From contig JAJEKV010000033.1 in assembly GCA_021234155.1 (NCBI GenBank), positions 3,635,454 through 3,699,453 on the forward strand: 64,000 nt of DNA, given 5' to 3'. Shown one piece after another: positions 1 to 11,518 of this stretch. Numbering within the stretch: the first letter of the stretch is position 1; the number at the start of each line of letters is the position of its first letter. This stretch comes from Isoetes taiwanensis. Taxonomy: Eukaryota > Streptophyta > Lycopodiopsida > Isoetales > Isoetaceae. Both the position numbers and the translations under genes were made by a program. The notes under the pieces are model-generated. The model made no database searches and had not been told where the DNA came from. It saw nothing but the letters and a program-made list of their open reading frames with translations.

Positions 1-3000
1 GGTTTTGGAATCCACGAGCCGTGGACATCCGCAAAGGACGGGCACCGAGACCAAGCGGTCCGGGTGAAAGCTAAAGCAACCTCGCCGATAGCATCCAAGC
101 TCGCCATCGCTTGCCATGATGTCCAACTCCTTGCAATAGAACCGGATAAATCGCAATGGCTACGAACTTCCTCGTTGTCATGAGGGGCGGATGCATACCA
201 TTCCGTGAACTTCACATAACAATCCATGGCGAAGCAAACGACGAAAAACAAGAAGATGTTTAGAGCCGTAAGGCGCACTTTTGAACTCAAGTAGCCGCTG
301 TCGACATGAAAGGGGACACATACCGCTGGGGGAGATTTGTCCGCATTTTAGGGTTAGGGTTAGGGTTAGGATCACACGACGCCGAAGACTACTATGTGCA
401 ACAAAAGCACAATGCTTGTCGCGCCGCGGTGATCCTCACGTATAACATTAAAAAAAAATACAAAGTGCGGCTAGGCTTCTAAGAAAGAAATGGACTAAGA
501 GATTAAGCTTATAAAGCCATTGCATTAAGAAATATTATACATATGAAAAAACACAAAGGCACTTCACGGCCTTTTTTCTGGGGGTCTTTTTCTTGTTGTA
601 TTCAGCCATAAAATTTTGACCATAGTACTTTGATCCCTTATGCGTAAGACGAGGCGCATGTCCTTGGGCATGACACCACCCGCTTGGCATGTATTGTCGC
701 AAGTTTCAGTCCTCGAATCGTACCGACACCAACCGCCTCGGCCATTTGAAGAGCATTTAAGGCGCTTGCTTGAATTCTCAGAATCGTATGATGTATCGCA
801 CCACACTTTGCACCTCTCACGAGCCCTGCAAATGGGAGACGCTAATGACCATCTCGCTCTTTCCGATATTTTAATCTCGCAAGCGCTTTTAATACTGTGC
901 TTCGCCTTCCGCTTCCGCACTACCCTCACCCACCCCAAAGATTTGAGCTTGTTCCGGGCCGACTCTTCCGCCGCCGCCACTCACCCCAAAGATTCCAGGG
1001 CCGCTCTCTACCACTCTTCCCGTCCATCTCTCACATTCCGGTCAGCCTTCCCCTTTCTCAAGCTAGCCTCCTCCTTTGATTTGAAGGTCCCGGCACCTCC
1101 ACGAGGAACAGGAGGAGCGTGAAGAGCAAGAAGAGGGCGGTTGCCCAATAATTAATCCGCATCATATTCCGCCACGGCCGGCTCTCACATTTTCATCCTC
1201 TCGCCTCCGAACCGAGTGCACCTCCCTACTTACTCCGAGTCCGCTTCTCCCGCTGGCCTTGTCATGGGGATTTCTTTTTCCGGTCTTCGTTAGGGCATGG
1301 TCGAGGAGGAGAATCTCTATCGAGACTTCAGAGTCGATGAAGAAGGCGACTAATGTAATCACCGGCCTTACACCACTGATGGATCCTTGCAGCTTTGCTT
1401 AGTTCTTGCCATGGCTTCTCAAATGATGGCGCTTTTATACTACGAACACCGACAAAAATAGACAACTCGGGTAAGAGATAAATAGTAAAAAAGAAGTTAA
1501 AGTAAAATATGATGGTAACGCTTTTTAAATAATTGTAATGAACCCTAAAAAATATCTGACAAAATACGGAACCCTAAAAAACATCGACAAAAAACACAAA
1601 TAAAACCGAGATTCAAAGCGCTAGCCGATAGACAATTTCTTGTTGATCGCGAACTCACTAAACTTTACATTTCCCTCTTGCCTCAGAATCCAACCCTAAT
1701 GCCATCAATAAAATAATGGAAGTCGCCGCAATTTCCTCCTGCTCCATTAGCACTCTTAGCTCGATAATGGCCATTCGCTTCCATGGTGGCCGATAAATGA
1801 CTTCCTCCCCTCTCCATACTCAATATCCACCGCGACGGAGTGTCTATTATGGTCCTCAAACGGGTTCCCAAAAAGTTGTGCACCTCTCTTTTTCTCGCTT
1901 CCTTCGCTCTAGTTGACAATTAACGATAAATATTGTTTTGGAAGAAAGTATCCAACTTAAAGGAGGACTTAACTACGCTGACCTTCAGTTTGACCGATGA
2001 TTCGTGGAATCGAACATCCCGTGTCGGAACCAAAAAATAAGCCATCCACAAAATCGCGTGGGGGAGAAAAGCACGATATGTCTTCGAGCTTTTCAACTTC
2101 CCCGCGCCTATCCGAATATGTTAGCAAATACCTCAAACGGTGTGAAGATTTTGAAACTCATCCTCACGCCTCCGCTTTTGACATTCCCGCTTTGCACCTC
2201 GTCACCATGCATTTCTTCATTGCAATTACATTGTTCTCATTAGTCCGGGCTTTACAAAGTTCACTTAAAGGGGCAATTCAACCGCCTCAAGCTCTGCTTC
2301 CCCGACCTTTACGCTATAATCATGTCCAGAAAACCAGATGCCTATACCCCCGCAAGGTCACGCATCCATACCTTGAAAAGGACAATTCGGCGTCTATGTG
2401 ATACACGACAAGTACACTACTAATACTTTCGCCGGAATGACATCCACGACGCCCGATAAAAACATAAACCCGCACAATAAATTTGTTTGTAAACACGCGT
2501 CAACGAAAAGAAATGAAAGATAAGAAGATCACACGACGCCAAACTATCTCTACGCAGCTTAAGTAGTCACAGCTAGCTTCGCCGTGGTGATCCGCTTAAG
2601 GTGGTTACCATTTATGGCAATTTTGGGAAGTCGCTTTTGGTGGAGATTAGCTCTTTGGCCATATCGAAGGGGTATATGCATGTCGATTGTTATACTTTCC
2701 ACTTTCCTACCGCTAGAATTCAACTTGAACTCTTTTATCCTACCTATCCAATGTGTCCGCACGCCTGATCGCTTTGTCGCTTAACTCTATGCTCGCCTGG
2801 CTGATGGCGATACCACCCACGGTAACCTATTGAGACAAAACCTCCCACTTCTTGACCTTGGGAGTTCTCAAATGGGGCAAGAACACGTAAATTACAGGAG
2901 ACATGGATTGCGATGAGGAGTGAAGGCGAGAGGATGCACGAGAGGCTCGAGTGACAAGATGTTTGGCCCAAAATTTGACAAGGGAGTTGGTGACCGGACA

Positions 3001-3490
3001 AGAGGGCTAAAAAGTCACCATTATTTTGGGCGGGCTTTAATTCCCGAAAAAATACGGCCATTAAAATGGTTGCAATAAAAGCCGCCAGCATCCCCTATGA
3101 AAATACCATGTGGATGCCAAGTAAGCCCGCCATCCTTCTACCCCGCCAAGTAATACCGACTTTCAGAAAAAAAACCCGATTGGTCCCGCAAATCTAACGT
3201 GGAAATCTTTTAGCCCAAGATGAGGGCCATTTTCGCATCTTTAAACCGCCTCTAATGAATAAATCATTTGTACCGTAATAGAGTAACATCCTTTATACAT
3301 GCAATAAAGTAACATTACTTCGCTTATTAATATGTTGAATCACCATGAATATTTACAAAGTATAGTTCTTAGTTATGGTTTTTGTTGTTCTTTACCACCA
3401 TACATTTTCAAAATTTTATATAAGTGTTTTGGTTTAACAAAATGGTCTTAATATTGCATTATTACTATGCTTTGGGCCAATTAATAATGT
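1..3490. other. Unclassified 3.5-kb stretch, no gene recognised
   Basis: No conserved domain, LTR pair or RNA gene is recognisable. Open stretches exist on both strands (for example 640-1122 plus and 564-980 minus), but they overlap each other, look like no known family and are rich in simple Pro/Ser or Lys/Arg residues. The sequence is more CpG-rich than the following region. Short blocks near 370-440 and 2525-2600 share gatcacacgacgcc followed by a ccgyggtgatcc motif, which hints at decayed copies of one repeat. The remainder may be old transposon sequence. This is a description, not a functional call. Confidence 0.3.
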
Positions 3491-3570
3491 GTTTTTTCAT
3501 TAAGAAAAAATGAAGACTTGCATCTTTAGCCTATTTGGTATTAGAAACAAACAATGGTGTTTTGGACGAA

Positions 3571-3690
3571 TAGATTTTTTTAACGTCCACGGAGACCAAT
3601 AGGTCATGGGACCCATACAATGGGCTAGTACAATCATTACTACTAGGATTAGAAAACCCTTGCCTCGAAAGGTTTTCAAGGGAAAAACCT
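3571..3690 (-). mobile_element. Short retroposon (130-bp family), reverse-oriented copy
   Basis: Read on the minus strand this matches the 130-bp insertion at 10093-10222. It shares a start in TTTTTCCC, a hairpin made from AAAACC and GGGTTTT, the core GGGTCCCAT and the end GTGGACG followed by A-rich sequence. It is one of at least four dispersed copies in this window (also 10093-10222, 30490-30627 and partial copies at 3841-3938 and 45761-45823). No protein is encoded, so mobilisation by a LINE in trans is inferred. Confidence 0.6.
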
Positions 3691-3840
3691 TTGCACCTCT
3701 TAATAACGATCGTGCATGGTCTGTGCATTGGGGTGGGGAGAGACTATGCATGAACCCATGGGAATGAGATTAAAAACAATAAATAGCCTGGCATAGTTAA
3801 TCGAGAACCAATAATATGCGACAAGCAAACTGCTATAAGT

Positions 3841-3938
3841 TCTCCGTGGACGATAAAAATCCTATTCTATTCTATTCTATTCTATTCTATTCTATTCTAT
3901 TCTATTCTATTCTATTCTATTCTATTCTATTCTATTCT
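3841..3938 (+). repeat. (TATTC)n microsatellite forming the tail of a truncated retroposon copy
   Basis: About 15 uninterrupted TATTC units run from about 3863 to 3938. Directly upstream lies TCTCCGTGGACGATAAAAATC, the same 3' end as the 130-bp retroposon family at 10093 and 30490, where the tails read CATTCTCATT and CATTCTCATTCATTC. The microsatellite is therefore best explained as an expanded tail of a strongly 5'-truncated copy. Confidence 0.75.
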
Positions 3939-4059
3939 CAATTAAATAATTTCTCCAACAAATTCTTAAGGTTTCTATTATCTAAATGGCCTTGATTTAT
4001 CTAATAACTTTATAAAGATTTACGCTAAATAGAAATAATGATAATGTGTCCAAAAATTT

Positions 4060-4690
4060 TCATATTAAAACTTCAATCTTTGGGTTCACAAATCTCATTA
4101 ATCTATTTGCTCCACGATGGTTTTCAACATGGGCAAAAAAAAAAGGCCGATTCAACTCACAAGTTAGTCCTATCCGGCCCAATGTGTGATTGTACCTGAG
4201 GAATCTATTGAGCATTGCTTTATAGAATGCAAAGACATCCAACTGGGCTTTGGGGCCGAAAAGAAAGAAGTTTTTGAATTATCTTGCCCAGCTTGTAAAC
4301 GCTAGGCCGAATTTACCCTAGAGGATGGTCCGTGATTAAAAAGAGATGTCGCGATTTGTGTAAGGGATGGTCGCCCGATTATTTGGAAGAGACGCAGTCT
4401 TTTGTCTTCTCACGCACTACTCGTGATTCCTCCGTGATTCCTGATATCTCTTAAATCTAAGCTGAGTAAACAGGTTCAAGCTGCGACAGATCAAAGAGTG
4501 GCTCGACAACTATGGGATTCTTTCTTTAGTCAGTTGTGATGAGTGGCATGTTTAATCTTGCTATGTGATTAACTCTGCACAGTCGTCAAGACGATGTGGA
4601 GGTTTTGATATCACATAGAATTAAGTTGTATACATAAACCCATTATGAATGAAATCATCTTTCAATAAAAAAAAAAAAAAAAAAAACAAA
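4060..4690 (+). mobile_element. LINE 3' end (5'-truncated) with poly(A) tail
   Basis: Around 4200-4300 the plus strand encodes a peptide with the order PEESIEHCFIECKD. This matches the Cys/His-rich region that ends many plant LINE ORF2 proteins after the reverse transcriptase. The coding sense decays over the next 250 bases. It is followed by an AT-rich 3' UTR and a run of about 19 A at 4668-4686. The 5' truncation plus terminal poly(A) is the usual signature of L1-type target-primed reverse transcription. Reverse transcriptase itself is missing. No target-site duplication could be fixed by eye. Confidence 0.55.
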
Positions 4691-5057
4691 GGCCAAAGTC
4701 AAAATGTCTATACGCATTTGTAACGCAATGGTGGTTGTTCCATACAATATAGTGATTTAACACACCAAGGTTTGAAGCATGGTATTCCCATTTGGACCAT
4801 CCAGATAGGATGAGAACTTTAAACTTCCTAATTGAATTGAATTGAATCACTTTCAGTCATCCACAAAGATCAAATTGGTAAAGGGGACTTAATACAAGAA
4901 AAGCACAGCAAAACTATTGCTAACAAGATATAAAAACTCTAGCTTGATAGTAACAAGCATACTGAGCAATATGTACAAGGAGTATGACATAAATGTCTTG
5001 GAGGCGGGCATAAATGGGCCCGGTGGTCAAGAAGTTTCGTGATATATGATGCTGACC

Positions 5058-6984
5058 TTAGGCGTCTACAAAAGAACGTACTAGGTGATTAAGTATAATC
5101 AGGGCAACATATTTTCCCCTGATATTGGCAAACACTGGACATATTACTTCATTGCGGATATGTGTCAGGACACACGCAAGCGGCATATCCATGGCACATA
5201 ATTCACATAGTACCTAGAAAAATTATTCTATTCAGCAATACAACCTAGGAAGAAAAGTGACATGCTTAAGAAAAAACGTAAACAAGAATCACTCAAACTT
5301 GTTAACCATATAAGGAGCAACAAGCATTCAATATTGCAGAAAAATATGAACTATGCATATGGAAAGATCATTCTTACCTGCCAACATACATTAACACGAA
5401 AAGGATCAGGTCCATCTTTAGTTGTAGAAAGGCGCTGCCTTTCACCCACCGTGTTTAGCAGCTCAGCTAATCTCTTGCCACCAAAAGTACAACATTAGAT
5501 TCAGTGCAAACAAATTTCACATGCCATGCCCGGGACACCAGGACATTGTTCCAATCTAATGAAGCCAGGCTTGCCCTCGTTTGAAGCATGTAACAGCATG
5601 GTACCAACCTGGCGTATACTAAGACCTATTAATATTTCCTTACAAACTAGAAAGTGTTGTCTGCATAAGTAAGATCACAGTAGCATAATCACAAACTGAT
5701 ACAAACCCAGAACAAATGATGTCAAGGGGCAATCGACGTAAAAGACAACTTCAATCATCCAAAGCACTGCTTGGTATGCATTCTCAGCTAAACCTATCTC
5801 AAACTTGTGTGCTTCAGTTAAACCCATTTAAACTCAGTTTCTAGTCCTTCATGGGAAACCTTCGGTCCTACAAAGCTAGTGAACAAATGAACACAGAGGA
5901 AAACATATAAATACCCAACCTTTTATAATGACTGTCACATGTACTGCAAGTCCACAGACGTATGGCTATCCATTCCAAAATTCCCCTTTCATTCATGTAG
6001 TGCAACAAATCCTTCTTCAAACAAAGTAGATATTAAAATCGAGTTTGCATCACACAAAAAAAAAGGGAATGGAACAGGTCATCTAATGGTGGCTGCAGCA
6101 CGACATCCTTCAAGGAAGGATCATTCTCGCCTTTTTATTCACAACGATCTTTCCAACTCACAAGCTACAAACTAGAAAGGAACCAGAGCACCCAAACATA
6201 CAATATCACAAAATTCACTTGTAGCTTAACAAACACAAGGCCTGTAAACAACCCAACCTGCAACTCCAAACATTCAATTGCTGCTGAACCAAAATTGACA
6301 AACATAAAATTCACTCATGGCACCATCTGTCTTAAAGAAAAACGTGCCTTTCCCATGTAATTTCACATAACTTACTACAAGCACATTATGAAGTAGAAGA
6401 CATGTTCTGCATCCAAAGCTATGGTGTTCCATGCTGCTGAAGGCATGAGACCTCTTGATTGCTTGCTGAAACATACAGTCTATGAACTCTAAGATTGGAA
6501 CTCAATTAAGGATGTCACACAAACTCTGAGATCGGAACTCAATTAAGGATGTCACACAAACTCGCCAGCCACCTAATGCATGTACACCCCATAATATGCA
6601 ACATACTTAGAATATCTAATTTCCTTTCAACGAATAGATTATCTTATTAATTAGTTCTCTGACCTTGTTCCGAAGCATTTGTAAGGCTTGAATCAAGAGT
6701 GCCCAGTCTTATAGATCCCCTTCTCTAGTTGTAACTACATCAAATGAAAGTATGATCAGTAACACGATGCAAATTTTGCTATATGAAATTAAATAGATGC
6801 ATACAACACAAACCTGCAACTTCCTTACTGAATTTGATAATGTGTTGCTGCTCATATCAGGCAGATAAAAACTGCCATGTGCTAGTTTCTTGTAAATGCC
6901 TGGATTGTTTCGTAGAAACAACTTGCTTTCCGCTCCGCCCCCTCTAGCCAGCCAGGGCGGAGCACCAGTATGTGTCTTACTCCC
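5058..6984 (-). CDS. Possible multi-exon gene, product not recognised
   Basis: Four exon-like blocks fit together on the minus strand. From 5' to 3' these are: up to about 6984 down to 6814 (contains FLRNNPGIYKKLAHGSFYLP and ends at a GT); 6664-6724 (donor CAAG/GTCAG); 5378-5473 (32 codons, includes ERQRLSTTKDGPDPFRV, donor CAG/GTAAGA); and 5058-5213 (52 codons including a TAA stop, acceptor TTTTTCTAG, includes DMPLACVLTHIRNEVICPVF). The last two join in phase 0. The composition is amphipathic and gene-like, but I recognise no family. Further exons are probably missed between 5474 and 6663. The start is unknown: an open block at 7067-7226 does not splice in frame. It could be a pseudogene or a mis-assembled set of blocks. 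Confidence 0.35.
6485..6558. repeat. 37-bp tandem duplication
   Basis: Two adjacent 37-base units start AACTCTAAGATTGG and AACTCTGAGATCGG and both continue CTCAATTAAGGATGTCACAC. They differ at only two positions. The duplication lies in the presumed intronic part of the unrecognised minus-strand gene. Confidence 0.9.
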
Positions 6985-7223
6985 CTACCGATAGACGGCA
7001 CCGATGATGGGTCAAGCAGCGGTTGCTTGCCCCGCCCCATATCATCAATCACTCACCGAGGCTTACCTCGTAGGCGATTAACCGGTTCTCGGCCACCGAT
7101 CTCCACAAAGTTTACCTTTGAGCACAGCAAAAGAAAGAAACCCGCTTCAAGAAATGAGACGTTGAGTTCTTTACCAGCTGACCGCCAGTTTACAGGAAAT
7201 AGGAGGTTTGGAGCAGTCACCAG

Positions 7224-7312
7224 CATATCCTAGGGATATTCTAGCATATAGCTAGGATATGCCAAAAGCCCACATAAACAAGGGTTTGCCCCCCTAGGGG
7301 CAAACCAAACAA
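7224..7312 (+). repeat. Dispersed repeat with terminal hairpin, copy 1
   Basis: This block has repeated CATATNCTAG-like words followed by ACAAGGGTTTGCCCCCCTAG and GGGCAAACC. The end forms a hairpin (GTTTGCCCC with GGGGCAAAC). A second copy sits in reverse orientation at about 54838-54928, sharing the AACAAGGGTTTGCCCCC core and the CATAT words. It encodes no protein. A small DNA-transposon derivative is one possibility, but no target duplication could be assigned. Confidence 0.5.
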
Positions 7313-7319
7313 CATCGAG

Positions 7320-9990
7320 AGAGGAGCCAATTTTTGGGTGGTCGATCTCCGCTACTAAAATTAATTTTGTGCAATTCAATTCTTTCAGGGCTGTTTTTGG
7401 AAGAGATTTCTTTTGGAAGAAAGGTTTTCTTTTCTTAGCTCTTCATCCAGCAGTGTTGGAAGATTTTCTGCTCTTCATCCGGCTGGTTATTCGCCATTAT
7501 CAACTAGAATCGCTTCAATCTATCCAGAAGGTTTCCCAGGTATTTTTTGAATTTTTGGAAGTTATTTTCTGAAATCCAAAAGTGTTCCAAGCCTGATAAA
7601 ATTCGTTACATATATTTATTTGATCGGATCAGCTGGCCCAGTCTTCTTGCTCTTCGAATTGCTCAGATCCATTTTCTTGTAGCAATATTCCATCATTTTG
7701 TTTTTAGGGTTTTTCCTTGCTTCCTCCATTTTCCTGTGCAGATCAGCCGTGGTTTTGGGGTTTTGGGCCTTGGGAACATTGCAAGACAGTGCCAGAATGT
7801 CTTTTGGAGTCTCAAACAACAGTTGGTCTAGTGGGACTGGTATATGCATACACAAATCTTGGTTTATAAATGGGTGCGGCAGTGGTGCAGTTGCATCTAG
7901 ATTGGTGTAAGATTGGAAGATGATTGCCACTGCCTTGGCAAATGCATTTCTATTCTTGATTTTTGATTTATCTGGATTGATCAGAAAATCTTATCCCAAC
8001 AGGATTCTTTCATATGTAATGGTATTTTGGGTCATTCGAGGGATGGCTAATTTTGTAGAGGCTTGCAATCTTACTGATTTGATCTTGTAAGAAAGAGATT
8101 TTAGTCTTCTTGCTGCTTGAATGCAAGGGGATGGTGATCTCAGCTTCATCAGATTCATCTTGAGGTCACAGCCATTTTCATGGTCATGAATTGGAATTGC
8201 TGAAAGATAATATCTTTTTCTTTTGTTTCTCAACTCTGCAATGTCAAGGCTTATCGTTTCATTCACTTGTCCTTGGCACAATTTTTTTTTCAAGGATTGA
8301 TATGATATTGAAGCCAAAAAACATGTCCAATTAGGCAAGTAGGATTTGCTTTGCTTTTCATGAGTTCACATAAAAGATGAGACAACATCGTAGACAGGTG
8401 CTCTTGTTGGCAGTAATGCAGATGTTACAGGACAAATTCACACTTCCTTCCTTTCTCTTTGCCATATTGTGATTATGACTGTCAAGTGGTATCAGATGAA
8501 TGAAGCATGCAAGGCAATATGTAACTGATCTCTTTTTTTATGTTGTGATTAAACATGATCTTAGAAATGAAATGTTAATACATTGATATCCAAGTCGTTG
8601 TCTCTCTCTACTATGCTATAATCCTGTGAAACAAGGCAGAATAGAAGATTAAATAGAAATATAAAATGATCTGTTGAAGTTCCCTTGAGTATTTGTCTAG
8701 GGAAGATGTGATTGCAAACATAGGCGCAAACCAAGGGTGACTGCAGACATGTAGGTGCATTGTATGTTGAAAAATTTAAAACTCTTAAGTTTTAGGTGCG
8801 TAGTAAGGTGGCATAAAAAGTTGGAGATCAGAGCAGTGCGCGGCTAACCACAATAGAATTTGGTATCAGAAACTTGATTCTGCTTGTATGCTTGAATTTA
8901 GCCAAGTACAAAGACAATGGTGAGGAAGCCCCACTAATTTATATTATTATCTATAACAGTTGTTGGTACATCCCTTAAGATTTAACATATTTGATTTTAT
9001 TTTCCTTTACTTTGTTTGTTGCTCTGTCAAAAGTTTACAACAATTATGGGATCCAACACATTAGATCAAGACTTAGGCCACAATACAAGCAATGTTCCCA
9101 TCTAAGCAATACAAGCAATGTTCAACGTATATATGCAATTAACCATCGTATGTTATTGAAGGTAACATTAGCGGGAAATCTAATACAAGGCCTAGATTAT
9201 TTTGTCTTGTAGAGCGGCACACTAGTTAAAGTTACTAGTGGAGCAAATAATAGTTAAAGATGTTCTCATGTTCTAGTATTTGAATTTAGTTTGAAGATGA
9301 GGAGACATCTACAACTAGTTATAATACTTCAAAAGTTTTCTGAATTTTGAATTTCAAGATGAATTCGAGCCCCTCGATTCTTTATTCTGGTTTCCTACAT
9401 TGCATTCTTTTTATCGCATTTGAGACCATAGCACGTTCTTGGGAAAGACTTGCTTATAGGCATGTTGAAAAAATAAGTAGGAAATATTAGTTCTAGCTAA
9501 TAAGTACAATGCCTGCACCAGGCTTGGCTACATGCCACGTGTCCTTTGTGGTACATGCATCTTCAGATACATGTGAATCTTAATCTATGTATACCCCCAG
9601 ATTTGATGTTCTGAGTTTAATGTTTTAATTTTGCATAAAGGGTTATAGCAGAGGTGAGCATAGCATGTTATGCATAGTGCAGAGGATGTGAGCAATCAAA
9701 CATAAGAGCCTTCTTACTTTTATTTTCAGTTTTGCAATCATCTTCCATCACCCAAACTCCATTGTTTTCCATACACCCAAGCTTCGGATCTATTAAGGAG
9801 AATGCAATGGCAGAGTGCAAGCGCAAGAAGAGCATACAACTTCAGAAATTTTTGATCAGATGTGGAAACACTGTATATTTTCCCATGGCATTGGAAAATA
9901 GGAAGGGTTTCTATATGAATTAAATTTTGAATTCTCGAGTGACGTGCATATTTATGAGCATGCCTCATTAATAGGCGGAATCCGTCTTGA
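7320..9990. other. AT-rich stretch without a recognised gene
   Basis: Only scattered short open frames in conflicting frames are present. The part at 7360-7560 is T-rich with a CAG/GTATTT that could be a donor site and might be a 5' UTR of an unidentified plus-strand transcript, but no coding exon follows. No LTR, LINE or tRNA signature was seen. The part at 9893-9917 carries the GGAAAATAGGAAGGGTTTC word that is repeated at 10600-10810. Confidence 0.3.
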
Positions 9991-10002
9991 AAAGCGTGGT
10001 CC

Positions 10003-10568
10003 AATATGTAGCAAAATAACAGGGGTTCCAGGGGGATTTGATATGGATATAAAAAATAACAATTCCTGAAACCATTGACCATATATCCCTAAGCCACGGT
10101 TTTTCCCTCGAAAACCCTTCGGGGCGAGGGTTTTTTAACTCGGACAGTAATAAGTTTGTTGTGCTCCTTCTGGGTCCCATAGGCCGATTGGTCTCAGTGG
10201 ACGATAAAAAACCATTCTCATTCCTAAAACAATTGAATGGGTTGTTATAAAAAAAACATAGATTCAAGATAAAAAAATAATCACATTAGTTCACTGGATA
10301 TATTGGTTAAAATAGCCTTATTAGGACATTGAGTTATTTTGGTAGAGGTTCGATCCTCCGTATTTCATATTCTAAAATCTTAGGCAAAGCCATATAGAGG
10401 TTCGATATTCCCTCAAAAGCTCAGACGAAATCGTATTTCATATTTCAAAATCATAGGCGCCTCCAATCATAAATGACTATAAGCGAAACGAAAGGTGCTA
10501 ATAGGCCCCAGCATACGATCTGGGTCGTAGGATCGACGAATCCGACGACTGTGGTAGTCTAGGGGTCA
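10003..10568 (+). repeat. Dispersed repeat family R1, copy 1 (filled site)
   Basis: This is closely similar to 46566-46990: both begin AATATGTAGCAAAATAACAGG and both end in GGATCGACGAATCC. The main difference is a 130-bp insertion in this copy. Inside are two GAGGTTCGA words resembling RNA polymerase III B boxes, with a weak A-box-like TTGGTTAA upstream, so a tRNA-derived origin is possible. No open reading frame is shared by the two copies. Confidence 0.7.
10093..10222 (+). mobile_element. 130-bp non-coding retroposon with 5-bp TSD (CCTAA)
   Basis: The insertion starts GCCACGGTTTTTCCCTCG and ends GATAAAAAACCATTCTCATT. It is flanked by CCTAA at 10088-10092 and 10223-10227. The uninterrupted sequence, with a single CCTAA, is present at 46652-46656 in the second copy of the host repeat, so both boundaries are observed. 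An internal hairpin pairs AAAACCCTTCG with CGAGGGTTTT. No tRNA-like A or B box and no terminal inverted repeats are seen. The variable (C)ATTCT-type tail across copies suggests LINE-dependent retroposition. Confidence 0.8.
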
Positions 10569-10599
10569 CTGCCTGTGAATATTATAAATATAATAAAAA

Positions 10600-10813
10600 A
10601 AAAGGTGGAAACTCTTCCGGTTTTCAAAACGGGAAACCCTTCCCATTTTCCATGGAAACCCTTCCTCATTTCCGTGGATTCCCTTCCTATTTTCCAAACC
10701 TAGAAATTCGGAAGGGTTTCTACGGAAATTAGAAAGGGTTTCCATAGAAACCCTTCTTAGTTTTATTGAAAGCCGGAAGGTTTCCACGGAAAATAGGAAG
10801 GGTTTCCACGAGA
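10600..10813. repeat. Cluster of inverted GGAAACCCTTCC / GGAAGGGTTTCC words
   Basis: Within about 210 bases the word GAAACCCTTCC or its complement GGAAGGGTTTC occurs roughly eight times in both orientations, together with GGAAAATAGGAAGGG and its complement. The arrangement would let the single strand fold into several stems. A further copy lies at 9893-9917. No coding function is apparent. Confidence 0.65.
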
Positions 10814-11505
10814 GGACAACCCAAATCGGGCGTACATAAAACCATTGGCTATTTTAATGTCTAATAGACCCGATAAAAAAAATATAATTTCGTTTCATTT
10901 CATATAGGAATTAAAAGCATTTGAAAAGCCTTCTTGACTCGGGCTCTTTTGCAAAATACATGACTCCTCCATTTTCAACATGCTAGAATTCTACTGTCAA
11001 ATGGTGGTGAACAAGAACACTCGACTTCCAAACCTTGCATACGTAAAGCTTACGGGTCAAACTCACTTGTTTGAATCAATACCTAGATGCATGCTTTTTT
11101 AATAAGTTGTGAGATGAATGCCTTAGAGATGGTTAAGACAAGATATTACAAGAAACAAACTAGTTCTACACTAATTCGTGGCCTACAGTACCTATCAGCA
11201 CATGGAAAGGCATAGAATAGTTACGTCTATTCGCACATCATTTCAGAATTGAAATCGGCAGATAGGCCCTTGAGCCACATAGAAACAAGATATGCCAATA
11301 TTGTTAAATAGAAGCGATTGAAGATAAGCACTATACTCTTTGCATCTATCCAATACTTGCAACTATTAAAACAGAATATGTCACTTTGATTACACCTAAG
11401 TATCCATTACATATGCTTTTGCAGATATATGCAGGCGGAATCACTATATTTCAAGTATTTCTACCATTCGCAGAACATTTGGGTTCACGAAAATCAAGTT
11501 CTTAT
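10814..11505. other. Intergenic sequence, nothing recognised
   Basis: AT-rich unique-looking sequence between the palindromic word cluster and the 3' end of the minus-strand LINE. No open frame, RNA gene or repeat boundary was found. Confidence 0.3.
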
Positions 11506-11518
11506 CATTTTTCCTTTG

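Noticed and set aside
347-371. Telomere-like (TTAGGG)n run
   Set aside because: Only about four units, in the six-base form and not the usual plant seven-base TTTAGGG, and not at a sequence end. Too short to call an interstitial telomere.
640-1122. 160-residue plus-strand open frame
   Set aside because: A similar-sized frame covers it on the other strand. The residues are compositionally biased with no motif, so coding cannot be supported.
7067-7226. A 160-bp minus-strand open block starting ATG and ending CGAG/GTAAGC as first exon of the 5-7 kb gene
   Set aside because: It ends in phase 1, whereas the only good acceptor upstream of the next block gives phase 0. Its ATG lies in the dispersed repeat at 7224-7312.
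6970-7233. Plus-strand 87-residue open frame
   Set aside because: No recognisable domain, and it lies over a repeat end and a GC-rich patch. Treated as chance.
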